A stretch of DNA of 64,000 nt from Branchiostoma floridae (GCF_000003815.2 NC_049981.1:29521535-29585534); one strand, 5' to 3'; counted from the first letter of the stretch, positions 46,019 to 57,432 are shown. Numbers and translations: made by a program. The notes: generated from the letters alone by a model not told the origin.

Positions 46019-47711
46019 GATAAGCTACGTCGACGGGGTATTTATGGGGAGGAGATTGACGTTCGTTGGTTCTAGAGATCTTGTATATTTTGCTCGATGC
46101 GGACCTCTGGGAGGACTGTAACTGACCATGACAATGATGGCTAATTAATTAATTAATTAATCAATCGAATTTCACCTCTAGAATCATACTATCATGAAAA
46201 ATTCTCATTTGGAAGACGATTACTAGCTTTTCATACTGTGATCAGAATTTGGTGCTTACTTTCGTAATTCATAGATACCCCTAGTGTAGTTGCTTGACTT
46301 TTGGCAGTGTGCTGCAGCTTAGGAAGGACACCTAGTGATTTGTAAAGGAACTACAATTGCTTTTCAGCATGCTGAATGCGCACTTCATTTTAATGACCAC
46401 ATGACTTGCAAATCTTTATACTATATGCAGGGTGCTGATAATGTCATATGCTAACATGTATTGATTTTTAGTTCACTGTTTAAGTGATCAAATGTTCTTG
46501 AATGTATGTGCAAGGTGCATTCAGCTCTTGTAGGCTACTTTTTGAATGGTTAACATGTCTCACATTTAGGGAAACCACCTCGATTTTGTGTTTATTGTCA
46601 TGTATTTTGCGTAGTAAAGTAAATTCACTGTCCGCTGGTCCCTAGCATCACACTTGCGGTAAAGATGCTGTGAAACAATTGTTGACGTTTTCTACTAATC
46701 TGTGACAATGCAAGCAAGTGTACACTTGCTTCAGCCTAACAAAGTTTATACTAACACTCCGGCAAATGTACCAAGTTTGATAAGTGCAAGATACATGGAT
46801 ATGCTTTTAAAATAATACAGTGAAAACTGCTTCCATGCTCCAACGTTTTGGAAAAAAAAGTCATGGCACAAAAAACATTTGCTACTACTTTACACTTCAA
46901 GACTTAAGAATAAGCGATGCCCGTTATTAAAAAACTTTTTTTCAGGCATAAATGTTGCATTTGCCACCAACCTTCTTACCAGAAAGATAACTCAAAACTA
47001 GTATTCCATCACTCACTAAGTTGCAACATCAAATGTAAGAGGTTGAAGAAGCAGTTCTCTGTCTGTATGGAGCAAAACCATGATTTTTTCTTCTTCATCA
47101 ACTTACATTGTAGAGTAGTTGGCTTTAGATCTGTAATTTCCATGTATGTAGTCTTCTATATGTGCTTCCAAAACTTTGTCAGAGTGCCATTGGTAACAAA
47201 CGAAAAGAGGGGGATATATATATATAGAAATGTTCAGCTCTGTTGAAATATAAAGTGCATTTTTGGATACAAAAAGTAAGCTATAGGATCCTACTATGTC
47301 TATGAACAGATAATAGATGTTCTGCGTTCTATTGTACAAAAGAATTATAAAGTATGGTAACAAACAGTTGTGGTGTAGAATTATCAGATAGCAAAGATTA
47401 AAAGAACATATTACTACAAACGAGATAAAGTCGTGCAAACAAGCAAGCCTTGTCTGTAATACTACAAGGAAATGTAGAAACTCCACATCTTGTACTTGAT
47501 GCACTGCTGCAAGAGGACTGTGTGCCATGATGCATTTCTACTCCAAGTTTCTTAATATGCCTGCCTTAAAGCACTGCATACTGAAACTGTGTACCTTTAA
47601 TTGATTTCATTTAGATTGATGCACACAAACCAAGGAGAAAATATGTGTTATTTGTAACACAGGTTAACATGTACTAATGTTAGATGTATTGCTTAGACCA
47701 TGTTGAATCAG

Positions 47712-47811
47712 NNNNNNNNNNNNNNNNNNNNNNNNNNNNNNNNNNNNNNNNNNNNNNNNNNNNNNNNNNNNNNNNNNNNNNNNNNNNNNNNNNNNNNNNN
47801 NNNNNNNNNNN
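47712..47811. other. Assembly gap, 100 N
   Basis: Exactly 100 N, probably a placeholder of unknown true length. Confidence 0.99.
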
Positions 47812-48053
47812 TGATGTAAGCATGTGAAAAAAAAAGTTTGTCAAAATTTTTTTTATGAAATCTAAGTGGTCAGGAAGGTTGAACACATGACTAGTATGGT
47901 GTACAGAACAATAGTTTCTTTATTTGGGTTCTTTCACATCTTCTTCTTTGACTAAATGGGATTGACTTTGACAGTAGTATCCTTTTTCCGATATATTTTT
48001 GCAATTTACCGCAAATAATACCTCGTTTTGCAGCTGCTTTGTACAATTTACGG

Positions 48054-48278
48054 TAACGCTAGTTCATCTTTATCCGCGGGGTGACCTTTATCCGTTGTCT
48101 TTAAAAATAGCACTTTTAGGAGTGACTCTAGATCTGCTGACAGTGGTTTCAAATTTGCAATATTTTCAAAATGTTCCGATTTAAAATCACCGTCCGTCGA
48201 CTCTATATCCCTAAATACGTTTTTTTTGGTACAAACAATGAAAATAGGTTACCCTCGGATAAAGGTGAACCAGCGTTA
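48054..48278. mobile_element. Foldback element, 'gctagttcacctttatccg' family
   Basis: Ends 'taacgctagttcatctttat' and 'ataaaggtgaaccagcgtta' are inverted, with the same internal arms as 34201-34411. Confidence 0.88.
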
Positions 48279-48615
48279 CGGTTGAGAACCTTTTTTTTTT
48301 AACTGTAGAAACTTGATGCATGCATGGATGTCATCCACATAGTTGAATCAACGGCCTTATATTTGTTTGCCTTTAATACAGTATGACATGACATGACTGC
48401 CCATAAAGCACTGAAGTTGCTCTCTACCTTGTAATGTTTTGTGATATATTGATGTACATTTTATAGGAGCTGTATATTGTATCGATACCAAGTGTTGTGT
48501 TGAAATTGTTCCGTTTTGACATATGCTCAGCTCACCTTTTTAATAAAGTCTTAGACGACAACCAAGTCTGAGGTGTTCATAACTTAACAAAGTATGACTT
48601 TTCTTGGTGGGAGGT

Positions 48616-49026
48616 GTGGTGTGTAGGGGTGGTTACCGGTAAGGTTTACCGGTACGAAACCGTTTTTTCTTCTTGGACCGGATTTTGGCCTGGACCCATT
48701 GGAAAATGAACAGATTATATGGTCAGGCATTCACACGTTTCGGGGCTTACCGATCGAGGAAAATATCGAGCGAAGTAGGTAGAGTCTATAGTCATTTCTA
48801 CCAAGTTTTACAGTCAATCGTACAGAGACAGTTATTTTGAAATGCCAGCGGGAGTCTAATACTCCACAAAACAGATTTCTTTCTTGCAAATGGACCATTG
48901 TTTTGAGTATCGTCCATTCACAAGTTCAAGCATACTGAATCAGGCCCAGACCTGGACCTGATCCCCTGGACCTAAATTGGACCTGGACCTGAATTTTCTG
49001 TACCGGTACCCACCCCTAGTGGTGTG
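48616..49026. mobile_element. hAT-type MITE with perfect 8-bp target duplication
   Basis: The element proper is 48624-49018 (395 bp): 'taggggtgg(t)taccgg' at the left and '..ccggtacccacccccta'-type end at the right. GTGGTGTG flanks it at 48616-48623 and 49019-49026. An 8-bp duplication plus TAGGGGTG-type ends is the hallmark of hAT elements. No transposase frame. Confidence 0.88.
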
Positions 49027-49406
49027 TGTATGTGTGCATGTATGTTCATGTGTGTGTGTATACTTACAGAACATTGTCGACAGAAAACGGTTGCCGGATC
49101 TAGGCATAATTTGTATGGCTTACAATGTTAAGGGAAATTCTGCGCTGTTTAAACCGCTCAAAGTATGAAAAATCAATGTAAATGTGGGAATATAGTGCAG
49201 TAGATATTAATTTCATACAGAGTGCCTTATCCAGATTATTTCCATTTTGATGCTAAAATATTGCTTAAATTTCCTTTAAACCTGACCATTTGTATTGCCA
49301 TTACTTGTTGACATACGAACCATGCAGAAAACCAGGCAGTCATTTTAATGTCAACTTAAAAGTTGGTTTGATGTGTTGTAGGGCAGTTTTATGGGCTATA
49401 GAGATA

Positions 49407-49954
49407 AGGCCACAGCAAGTAAATTTTATGGATGACATCAGCGCGCGCATTAATTTTCGCCTGATTTCAGAAAGAAAAAAAAAGATTTTTTTTTCTTCTG
49501 CAGGGATGGTCAACATGATGATCAAGTACCAAAATGAGCAAATATGTTGTGTTGTAGCCTAATAGTTGTACTTGTAGAAGTGACACTTGCAAGGTACCCG
49601 AGACTGTAGTTGTAGAAATGAGATTTATTGGATAGTTGTAAAAGTGACACCAATATGGAAGCTACAATGTATGAGTGTGGTTACCAACTTTGTTGGTGAT
49701 GCCAGTCTACCACACTAGTGTCACTTTTACCACACCAGTACATGTCTTAAATACAGGAATGAATGCCTTGTTGGCTCTGATACCAAGTTTTGTCCATTTA
49801 TTTCTTTTAACAACAGTCATCACAACATTATGGTGCCTATTTTTGAAGATGTAGCCATCTTTTTTTTCACCCATCTTGTTTTTTTTTTCGCCCTATCGCA
49901 CTAATTTTGCAATCTGCAGAGGATGTCATCCATAAAATTTACTTGCTGTGGCCT
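49407..49954. mobile_element. Element with 33-bp perfect inverted repeats
   Basis: Arms 49407-49439 and 49922-49954 are exact inverted copies (begin 'aggccacagcaag', end inward 'ggatgacatc'). The 548-bp element has no convincing gene. The inner 'atggatgacatcc' block recurs at 27745, 22835 and 62500. Confidence 0.88.
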
Positions 49955-50129
49955 AAGCTACAAATGTACATCTGGAGTAAGAATCATTTTTTATCAAAAG
50001 GTGGTGAAAACTGTTGCTGCAATACTACCAATATAGATTATAGACTGATCAATTTCTACTCTCCAAGCAGAGGCTGATCGTAGCCCGCTGACAGAAACAA
50101 ATGGCAAATAAGAAAAAGTTCACTTTTCC

Positions 50130-50371
50130 CCATCAACATCTGCTTTGGGGGTGTTCTTCACCTGCAGTTGGCACGATTCAAAAGAGACGTCATACGTCTA
50201 GTTGCAGTACTGCAACACGGGCTCTTCGCAAACCCATTTTCTTTATACCAAGAAACATTCGAAGATGTTTGCAAGAGAGACTTAAAGGCTCTTGATATTG
50301 ACACAGAACACTAGGAAGACCTTGCAGATGACAGATCCAGCTGGAGATGCACACTGTCCAGGCAGCTAAAA
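50130..50371 (+). pseudogene. LINE reverse-transcriptase ORF, C-terminal part (left piece)
   Basis: The frame reads LARFKRDVIRL, then FEDVCKRDLKALDIDTEH, a stop (tag), then EDLADDRSSWRCTLSRQLK. Blocks of the form 'KDVCKRDLKAL-ID...W..LA.DRS.WR' are typical of the C-terminal region of many invertebrate non-LTR retrotransposon proteins (family knowledge). The stop sits where the family normally has Trp, so the copy was dead. The frame resumes at 53571 after the inserted element. Confidence 0.75.
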
Positions 50372-53300
50372 GAGGGTCTGCATGGGGGGTCCTGACAACG
50401 CTTTACGCTAAATTCGGGACGGTCGACAACGCTTTACGTTAAATTCACGAAGGCCGGCAGCGTTTTACGCTGAATTCAGAAAGGCCGGCAATGAGTAACG
50501 CTAAATTCTAGAAGGCTAGGAACACTCGACAGAGGCGGGGCATGCTCCGCTGGGAAGATTTAAAATTTTGAGTCTTTTTTGACTCTCTGAAACACTATTT
50601 CCTGCATTTTGAGGGTAAATTTTGCTGGCAGACAAAGCTAAGTTAAATGGCATATCTGAGTAAAGATTCCCAGGGGTTCAGCGTAAGCTTTTGAGGGTGA
50701 CGCCACACAACTTATTTTTGCCATGTCGAGCGCCGAAGGGGTGAGGCGTCGCAATGAAAGTCCGGGAAAATTTTGAAATCCTGACAGAAGACAAAATTTT
50801 GATTTGATGGGTATCATATAAAGCTAAATTTATTGACATTTCTATCAGCAAAAATGGTGTTTGAGGTTGACACGTCACATCCCCCAACATATTTTCAGCA
50901 TTTCGAGCGCCAAAGGCGCGAGGCGGCGCAGGGAATTTTGAAATCCTGACCCTCTAAAATGATATTTCCTGCATTTTTATGCGCAAATGCTGACAGACTA
51001 AGCTTACTTCAATGACATTTGTATTAGCAAACCAGGTCTTTGAGTTTGACACATCCCCAACATATTTTCAGCATTTAGAGCGCCAAAGGAGGGCCCCAAT
51101 GCCCTTTTGCGTAGAGCGTAATCGGCCGTTTTAATTTTACGTAGAGCGTAGACGGATCGCTTAATTCAACGTAGAGCGTAATCGGTGCATTTTGCGTAGA
51201 GCGTAATTGACTCTTTTCATTCTACGTAATACGTTGTAGCTCCCCGCAATTTACCGTAAAACGTAATGGATGAATTGTGCATATAGCGTAATCAAACCTG
51301 CCCGACCATTGTCCTGTCAAAATGCAGGAAATTGCGTTTCAGAGGGTCGAGATTTCAAAATTTCCGTGGACCTCCTTTGCGACGCCCCGCACAATCCGCG
51401 CTCACGGCGACATGGTTGAAATATGTTGGGGCGTCGCCCTCAAAACCTTAAACTGTATTTTTGATAGAAATGGCATTAGAGATTCGTCGATGAAGGTTAG
51501 ACATCCAGGTAAAAAGATACGCCAAAACAATTACTTCAGCAAAATCATATCCTGTTTTTGGCGGCATTAAGTATTGCCTAGGAAAATATGTTGGGGGGGG
51601 AGCAGCAAGCTGAAACCTTGTGCATTTTTGATGATGCAAATTTCATTAAATCGAGCTAGTCTAACGGCAAAATTTACCCCTGAAAATGCGAGAAACGGCG
51701 TTTCAGAGAGTCCCGATTTCAAAATTTTGCCAGACCTCCCTGTCCCGCGTCTACGGCAAAAATCTTTTAAACAAATAGAAATTTTACTATCGTACTTACC
51801 TTACGTATCAAGCAGAATGTGTCCCCCAAATGCAGGAAATGACGTTTTAGACGGTCAAGATTTCAAAATTTTCGCCGGACCTCCCTAGCGATGACTTGCG
51901 CCTCGGGCGCTCACAACGACAACAATTTGAGTGGGTCATCGCCCTCAAACATCTCTTTCTTGACAAACATGGCATAAAGTTTAGCATAGTCTTCCAGAAA
52001 AATTTGTCCCTAAAATACACAAGATGGCGTTTCATGGGGTGAAGATTTCGAAATTTCCCCAGACTAACCTTGCGTCAGCTCGCACCTTCGGTACTCGAAA
52101 TCGTGAAAATATTTTAGGGGCATCGCCCTCGCTAAAACTATGTGTCTTTCTAACGTAATTGCAATCAAACTTAGCTTTGTCTGGCAGAAAAATTTGCCTG
52201 TCAAAACGCGGGAAAAGGCGTTAAGAGGGTCAAGATTTCAAATTTTCCCGGGGGTGCATGCCCCCGGACCCCCCTAGGATTGTTGCGCCTCCGGCGCGAC
52301 GGGTTGCGTCAAAGGCGCTACATCTGCTCGTCCCCCCAAACAATATTTCCTGCCGCCGCCTCTGGAGGAGAGGTCCCTGCTGTGCTTGGTGATAACAAAT
52401 TCGACTCCGCGATAGTTCTGGGAGAGTATGAATTTTTGACAAATCAATTCTAGGTTGGTAACTCCGGTACTCGAAGACATGACTGTTTCTTGTTCTTTTT
52501 TGAGCTGGTATTAGATACTTATCAGTCGGTACGTCCACCAGTTTTTTGGTCATTTTGTACATCATGAAAAGTCTGAACATTTTCCTACTGTCTTCAAGTG
52601 ACATCCACTGCAGTTCTGTTTCATTTCTAGTCTGCAAAAAAAGTTGAAAAAAGTTGCCCCTCAAATGCAGGAAATAGCGTTTCAGATGGTCAAGATTTCA
52701 AATTTTTCTCAGGGAGAATGCCCCCGGATCCCCCTAAGATTGTCGCGCCTTCGGCGCTCAAGATGATAAAAATTCGGTCAGCAATATTGCGCCTCGCGTT
52801 AGAAATTTGCTGCCGCCGCCTCTGCCGCCGGTTACCATGAATACTTTTAACTCAGCTTTTGTATCATCTTTGACACAAACGCTCAGTCGCTCGGTGATGA
52901 GTTCTGCATACGTGTGGGGAAGCTTTCGAATTTAGCGTAGAGCGTAGAGAGGCTTCATGAATTCTGCGTAATACGTAGCCGGCCATCAGACTTTAGCGTA
53001 GAGCGTTGCCGGGACCCCCCCATTGGGGCCCTCCCAAAGGAACGAAGCGGCGCAACGGGAGTACCATAGAAATTTTGAAATCTTGAACCTCTAAAATGAT
53101 ATTTCCTGCATTTTCATAGGCAAATTTTGCTGCCAGACTAAGCTAGCTAACTACAATACCATTCGTATTAACGACAAAAAAGGTGAGGGCAAGGCCCCCC
53201 GATACATAGTTTTGCCATGTCGATGACCGAATGTGAAATGTGTAGCAAGGGAGGTCCGGCGAAATTTTGAAATCTTGATCCTCTGAAACGTAATTTCCGT

Positions 53301-53570
53301 GTTTTGAGGGGCTAAATTTACTGGTAGACTACCCTTCGACTTACGAAATTCGGGAGACCAGGCTACGATTTACGGGTGATTTTTAGGCTAGATTACGCTT
53401 TACGTGAAATTTTTAGGCTCCATTACGCTTTACGTGAAATACACTGGCTACGCTTTACGGTAAATTTTCCATCCTCACTACGAATTACGTGAAATAAAAT
53501 AGCTTCCCTACAAATTACGGGAAATTAAAAGGCCTGCCTACGCCTTACGGAAAAGAGCATGCAGACCCTC
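50372..53570. mobile_element. 3199-bp DNA element with short inverted ends, inserted in a LINE ORF
   Basis: Begins 'gagggtctgcatggggggtc' and ends 'gcatgcagaccctc', inverted over about 13 bp. CTAAAA is duplicated at 50366-50371 and 53571-53576. With the element and one duplicate set aside, the LINE reading frame runs on directly. Inside are many short 'gcgtagagcgtaat'-like motifs and opposing arrays of units containing 'tttcctgcatttt' and 'aaattttgaaatc'. No transposase-like frame is visible, so it is probably non-autonomous. The 6-bp duplication fits several superfamilies; I do not assign one. Confidence 0.85.
52335..52627 (-). pseudogene. LINE ORF C-terminal fragment nested in the 3.2-kb element
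   Basis: On the - strand the frame gives LQWMSLEDSRKMFRLFMMYKM, then LVDVPTDKYLIPAQKRTRNS, the common pre-C-terminal block of CR1/L2-like retrotransposon proteins, followed after a frameshift by LLSPSTAGTS. The latter matches the fragment at 56131-56266 (LLSPSTVGASS). It has no upstream or downstream parts. Confidence 0.72.
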
Positions 53571-53743
53571 CTAAAATCAGGAGAAACCAGACTGATGTGC
53601 ATAGCAGAAGAAAAGCGGATCCTGCGAAAAGATTTCTGCAACAGACCTGAGTCAGCTTACAGATGTGCCCTGTGTGACAGAGACTGTCATTCTCGTATAG
53701 GACTGTTTAGCCACAGTCGACGCTGTTGGGCTAAAATCAATTA
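53571..53743 (+). pseudogene. LINE ORF C-terminal part (right piece) with terminal zinc finger
   Basis: Continuing the frame of 50130-50371 it reads SGETRLMCIAEEKRILRKD, then YRCALCDRDCHSRIGLFSH and SRRC, ending WAKIN and TAG. The C-x2-C...H-x-C-type finger with 'RDCHSRIGL-SHSRRC' is the common terminus of invertebrate LINE proteins, so this is not a host zinc-finger gene. Confidence 0.82.
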
Positions 53744-54279
53744 GGATTTTACCATGGTCAATATTGACCGAAGGCGGCCATATATATTACTTTATGCCGT
53801 TACAGTATCTCAAGATGAAATTGACGCTTAAAACTACACAAAACAAAAATAATGCGTCATGTAAACAGAGTATCCAGATTATTTAACTTTCAGTCGCAAG
53901 AAGAGCATTCTTAATTACGGGAAAGTTCATGATCGACAATCGGTTATACTTTGCTGTATAGGTAGTATTTCGATAATCAGGGAAACGAAATGACCCTCTC
54001 TCGTGACCCGAGTTCAAAGGTTGAAACTTATTATGCCCTGATTACTCAGTATAATCATACAGAGTAGTATAACCGACTGTCGTTCAGATACATGAGACTT
54101 TCTTGCATTAATTAAATTGATATATTCCGTTGTACGTAAAATAAAGCTGGTTTTAACATCACAATGCAGTTCTTCAATGAACTGCGAGAGGTCCCTTTTT
54201 ATCGACGTACCCGCGTTTTCAACTTTGTTGATCGAACTCACCGTGCACGCACTCGTAAAGGCGGGGTCACACATGCGTA

Positions 54280-54499
54280 TAACGCTGGTTCACCTTTATC
54301 CGTAGGGTTACCTAAATCTGTTGTATTCAAAATTTCAGTATCTAGGGATATCAAATCGACGGACAGTGGTTTGAAATTGCAATGAATTCGAAATATGGCA
54401 GTTTAGAAACACAGTCTGTCGACTTGAAATCCCTAAATACTCCTTTTTTCAAATACAACGGATATAGGTTACCCTACGAATAAAGGTGAACTAGTGTTA
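54280..54499. mobile_element. Foldback element, 'gctagttcacctttatccg' family
   Basis: Ends 'taacgctggttcacctttat' and 'ataaaggtgaactagtgtta' are inverted; the internal arms match 34201-34411. Confidence 0.88.
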
Positions 54500-55149
54500 T
54501 ATTCAAGTCCGTTTGAGGTGCGCATGACGGTCTTAGTCTCTACCAGGCTCCACAGGTCGCGGGGGAAAATAGTACAAATTGGACAAATATAGAAACATAA
54601 CGTGCCAGATGAGTTAGCTGACCTAGAAGTATGGTTAGCGACCCAGCTAACTCGTCTGACATGTTACCTGTTTACGTTTGTGCAGTTTCTATTATTTTTA
54701 CAACGACCTGTGGGGCCTAGCTAGTGGAGGTAAGTACTCCCATGCGCGCCTCATACGGACTTGAATATATACGCAGGTGTGACCCCACCTTAACACCAAT
54801 TCTTGTCAATAAAAGCGCCACCTACATCATGGAGACATCATATCTTGCGTCCTATGGCTAGATTAAGGATATGTGGGAGTATCATCTGTTTTCCCTGAAG
54901 AACTTTGTCTTTTTATTCAACTTTTCATCGGGTTATATGGGGGTAAGGGACTGTCAGAGAAGCCCGGCCATCACAAAAAAAAAAAAAAAAACACACACAC
55001 AAAAATATTTCACCCCACGACCATATCCTTATACTCAACAGTTTTTTTTCGCTAGAAATGCTACAAAATTAGAAACGTTAGATATCGACAACAATACTTC
55101 CATCTCTCTTCTTCTTGCTTGAACTTACTTAGAGCCAGAGCCAGGCCTT

Positions 55150-55306
55150 TGAAACGATCACTTGAAAAACTTTGTCTTCATGACTGAGGAAGTTCATGAT
55201 AAGTGCCTTTCCCGAGGGTACAGTGTTGGAGGCATGATAGGGGATTTGAACCTAGGACCTCTAGATCCTAGGATAAACAATCTAACCGTTACACTAATGC
55301 AACGCT
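55150..55306 (-). mobile_element. tRNA-derived SINE
   Basis: On the - strand: A-box-like 'tagtgtaacggttaga', B box 'ggttcaaatcc', then body motif 'ctcgggaaaggcactta' and 'acttcctcagtcat', the same body type as 13340-13580. The tRNA part cannot fold as a normal tRNA throughout, so it is not called as a tRNA gene. Confidence 0.72.
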
Positions 55307-55817
55307 AGTACGCCACTGTTGGCCCGATAATTCTCTGGTGGTCCAATAATCCACTGTTCATCAACACCCATCCTGGGACAGACTTCAATTAATTGCCAGA
55401 GAAAACCTAATTGAGTTATACACAGGGAAAATTGAAAGCCTGCAGGACATTATTGGGTTAAGACGTGGGACCGGATACAAGCCGCTGTCAAACGGAAGGC
55501 AGTCGTGATCACACCCCTGTATTAAGGCAGTATTAATGTTTACTATAGATTTATAGCTAGCATACGCCAAATAGCAGTCACTCAATAATGAGTAAAGACA
55601 CTATTTTTACATAACCACAGCTTTATTTCTACCGACGTCATGGTGACCATCAGGGTAATTCTGACGGGTTCACATTGTGTAAAAATAATGTATTGACTCA
55701 TTAATGTGTCAATTAAAATTTAATTATCATATAGCCAGGCGCCGCGGACCAATCAGAAGGCCCCGTTCCACGTTGGTTATGACGCCGTAACACAAAGATT
55801 CCGGCCAGGCAGGTGCA

Positions 55818-55944
55818 AATTAACACCAGTGGTGTTAATTCATTTTGAATTAACACCAGTGGTGTTAATTCATTTTGAATTAACACCGGTGCTGGTGTTA
55901 ATTCATTTTGAATTAACACCGGTGCGGGTGTTAATTCATTTTGA
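55818..55944. repeat. Tandem array of palindromic units (about 33 bp, four copies)
   Basis: Units of 'ttaacaccagtggtgttaa' (a perfect palindrome) or the variant 'ttaacaccggtgctggtgtt', separated by 'ttcattttgaa'. Each unit can form a hairpin. The frames across it are artefacts of the repeat. Confidence 0.92.
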
Positions 55945-56130
55945 CCAATCAAAAGGAACGAAAGAAAGGTATATGCAGGCATTGGCCAAAAAAAGGAGCA
56001 AAACATATGCCGGAGCAGACTGCAAGGGGGAATGGCTACGCTCACTCGGCGGTTTATTCGGTGGTTATCGCACCTGACCAGGGATTATCTCACCATATAC
56101 ACCTCGGGCCGGGGCATTAACCCTTTATTA

Positions 56131-56266
56131 AAATTCGTATTTTTCCAGAACTATCGTAGAGTGGAATTTGCTATCACCAAGCACAGTAGGGGCATCATCT
56201 CTGGATAGTTTTAAAGAATGCTTGATAGATGTGCATAAGTTAGGTGTGACGGGTCCTTCGGTGTAA
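56131..56266 (+). pseudogene. LINE ORF 3' terminus (CR1/L2-like)
   Basis: The frame reads SYFSRTIVEWNLLSPSTVG then ASSLDSFKE to TAA at 56264-56266. 'R-T-I-x-W-N-x-L-P/S...S-L-x-x-F-K' is the standard last block of CR1/L2/jockey-type reverse transcriptase proteins. The element is 5'-truncated, the usual result of target-primed insertion. Confidence 0.8.
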
Positions 56267-56425
56267 TATAACCAGCTGCTGCCGCGCCGCGTGCCTGCGA
56301 AGCTGGTGTGTTACGCCGAAGGGCGGTTATACCGGCCATATAGATACAGATGTAGAAGCTGGTGTGTTACGCCGAAGGGCGGTTATACCGGCTATAGAGA
56401 TACAGATACAGATACAGACAGATGT
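56267..56425 (+). mobile_element. LINE 3' UTR with duplicated 'aagctggtgtgttacgccgaag' block and GATACA tail
   Basis: The block 'gaagctggtgtgttacgccg' occurs at about 56298 and 56355, each followed by 'aagggcggttataccgg' and 'tagagatacaga'-like sequence, ending in GATACA repeats. Related remnants at 4570-4720 and 40975-41080 are on the other strand. Confidence 0.75.
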
Positions 56426-57432
56426 GCCAACCCGGTGAAACTATTCACGAGAGCAGTTACTCAAGCAACAGGGTATAATTTTGGAAATGGTGAGACGTTT
56501 CAAGTAGCATCCACTTACCTTTCGTCAGTGGCACTGAGCAGATATGTCGAAAGTAAATTTTAGTAAATTTTATACCCTATTTACTTTGAACTCTGCGAAC
56601 ATACCATATCAATTGGCTACGACAGAAGCTATTACATACATACGGGCATATGGATAGAGACACTACATGCACAGTAAACCGTAATATATTTATAAGATTT
56701 CAACAAACATTTTAATGAGGCAGTCATTGGAAGAGAGTAATCTATTCAAGAAAGAATAACATATCCTCTTTCGACTTGATTCAAACGTGTCATTTCTCTG
56801 GGGCATAGAAAGGTTTGTAAGTAAAGTATGTCAAAACTAAAATGTCGAGTTTTGCTCATAAAAAATGTAAATGCAAGTTTGTTCAATGTATCATAGAAAA
56901 AAACTAAACCTTTAGCACGTAATAGAACGTTAAGTACCTATCCTTGGTGCTGAACAACCATCCAAAACGCAAGAGTACATCACATACAAGAGTTGACAAC
57001 AATTCCATTCTATATCGCTAACAAACTGATAAAACAGAACGTCTAACTGTAAAGTCTTGTTCTTTCTTTTCACAAGTGCCTTCCATCACGACATGTGATC
57101 TATTCGACCTTGGGCGCCATCTTGGATGATCGCTTTCCAATGAGGTCGCCGTGCTAATTGCTGGGCCCCCGAAACAAATATGACGGCCGGGGTTCGACAG
57201 ACCGTGTGACAGGTGTATTAAATTGCTGGCAGCCCTGTTCAGCCCTCGCTTCATCACTGTCTGCGTATGAAGGAACGGACGACCTACAAGCGGGGACGTG
57301 TAATAATCGGGTTGCCGGCCCGGGCAACAACGGTGCGATACCCTGGTTAACGGCCTACAAGACCTTGGCACATCTAGGTCAAAAGTTACCAACAAAAAAA
57401 ACGGAATTTCTGCTGCAGTACCAAGGTCACAT
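56426..57432. other. Unassigned sequence before the second gap
   Basis: 56426-56560 contains a LINE/SINE-related fragment ('ggtataattttggaaatgg', also near 8285). 57060-57430 is more GC-balanced and has 'gcgccatcttgg' at 57114, resembling a YY1-type promoter motif. No exon could be defined, as the sequence runs into N at 57433. The open frames here show no domain. Confidence 0.4.

Larger units (their letters stand above)
46019..50129. other. Intergenic, repeat-bearing; no gene supported
   Basis: Holds a (TTAA)n-like run near 46142-46160, an N gap (47712-47811), a repeat fragment just after the gap (47812-48050), a foldback (48054-48278), a hAT MITE (48616-49026) and a long-armed inverted-repeat element (49407-49954). 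Small frames such as 46917-47246 are featureless. Confidence 0.65.
53744..56130. other. Repeat-bearing intergenic stretch
   Basis: Contains a foldback (54280-54499), inverted matching blocks near 54600 and 54660 ('acgtgccagatgagttagct' and inverse), a poly-A run near 54975, a tRNA-SINE (55150-55306) and a palindromic tandem repeat (55818-55944). No gene supported. Confidence 0.6.

Noticed and set aside
53559-53744. Host C2H2-like zinc-finger protein
   Set aside because: The finger and the preceding residues match the C-terminus of invertebrate LINE proteins, and the frame continues the LINE piece at 50130-50371; the apparent ATG lies in the inserted element.
55221-55306. Functional tRNA gene on the - strand
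   Set aside because: A and B boxes are present, but the anticodon arm is not normal and the sequence continues into a SINE body.
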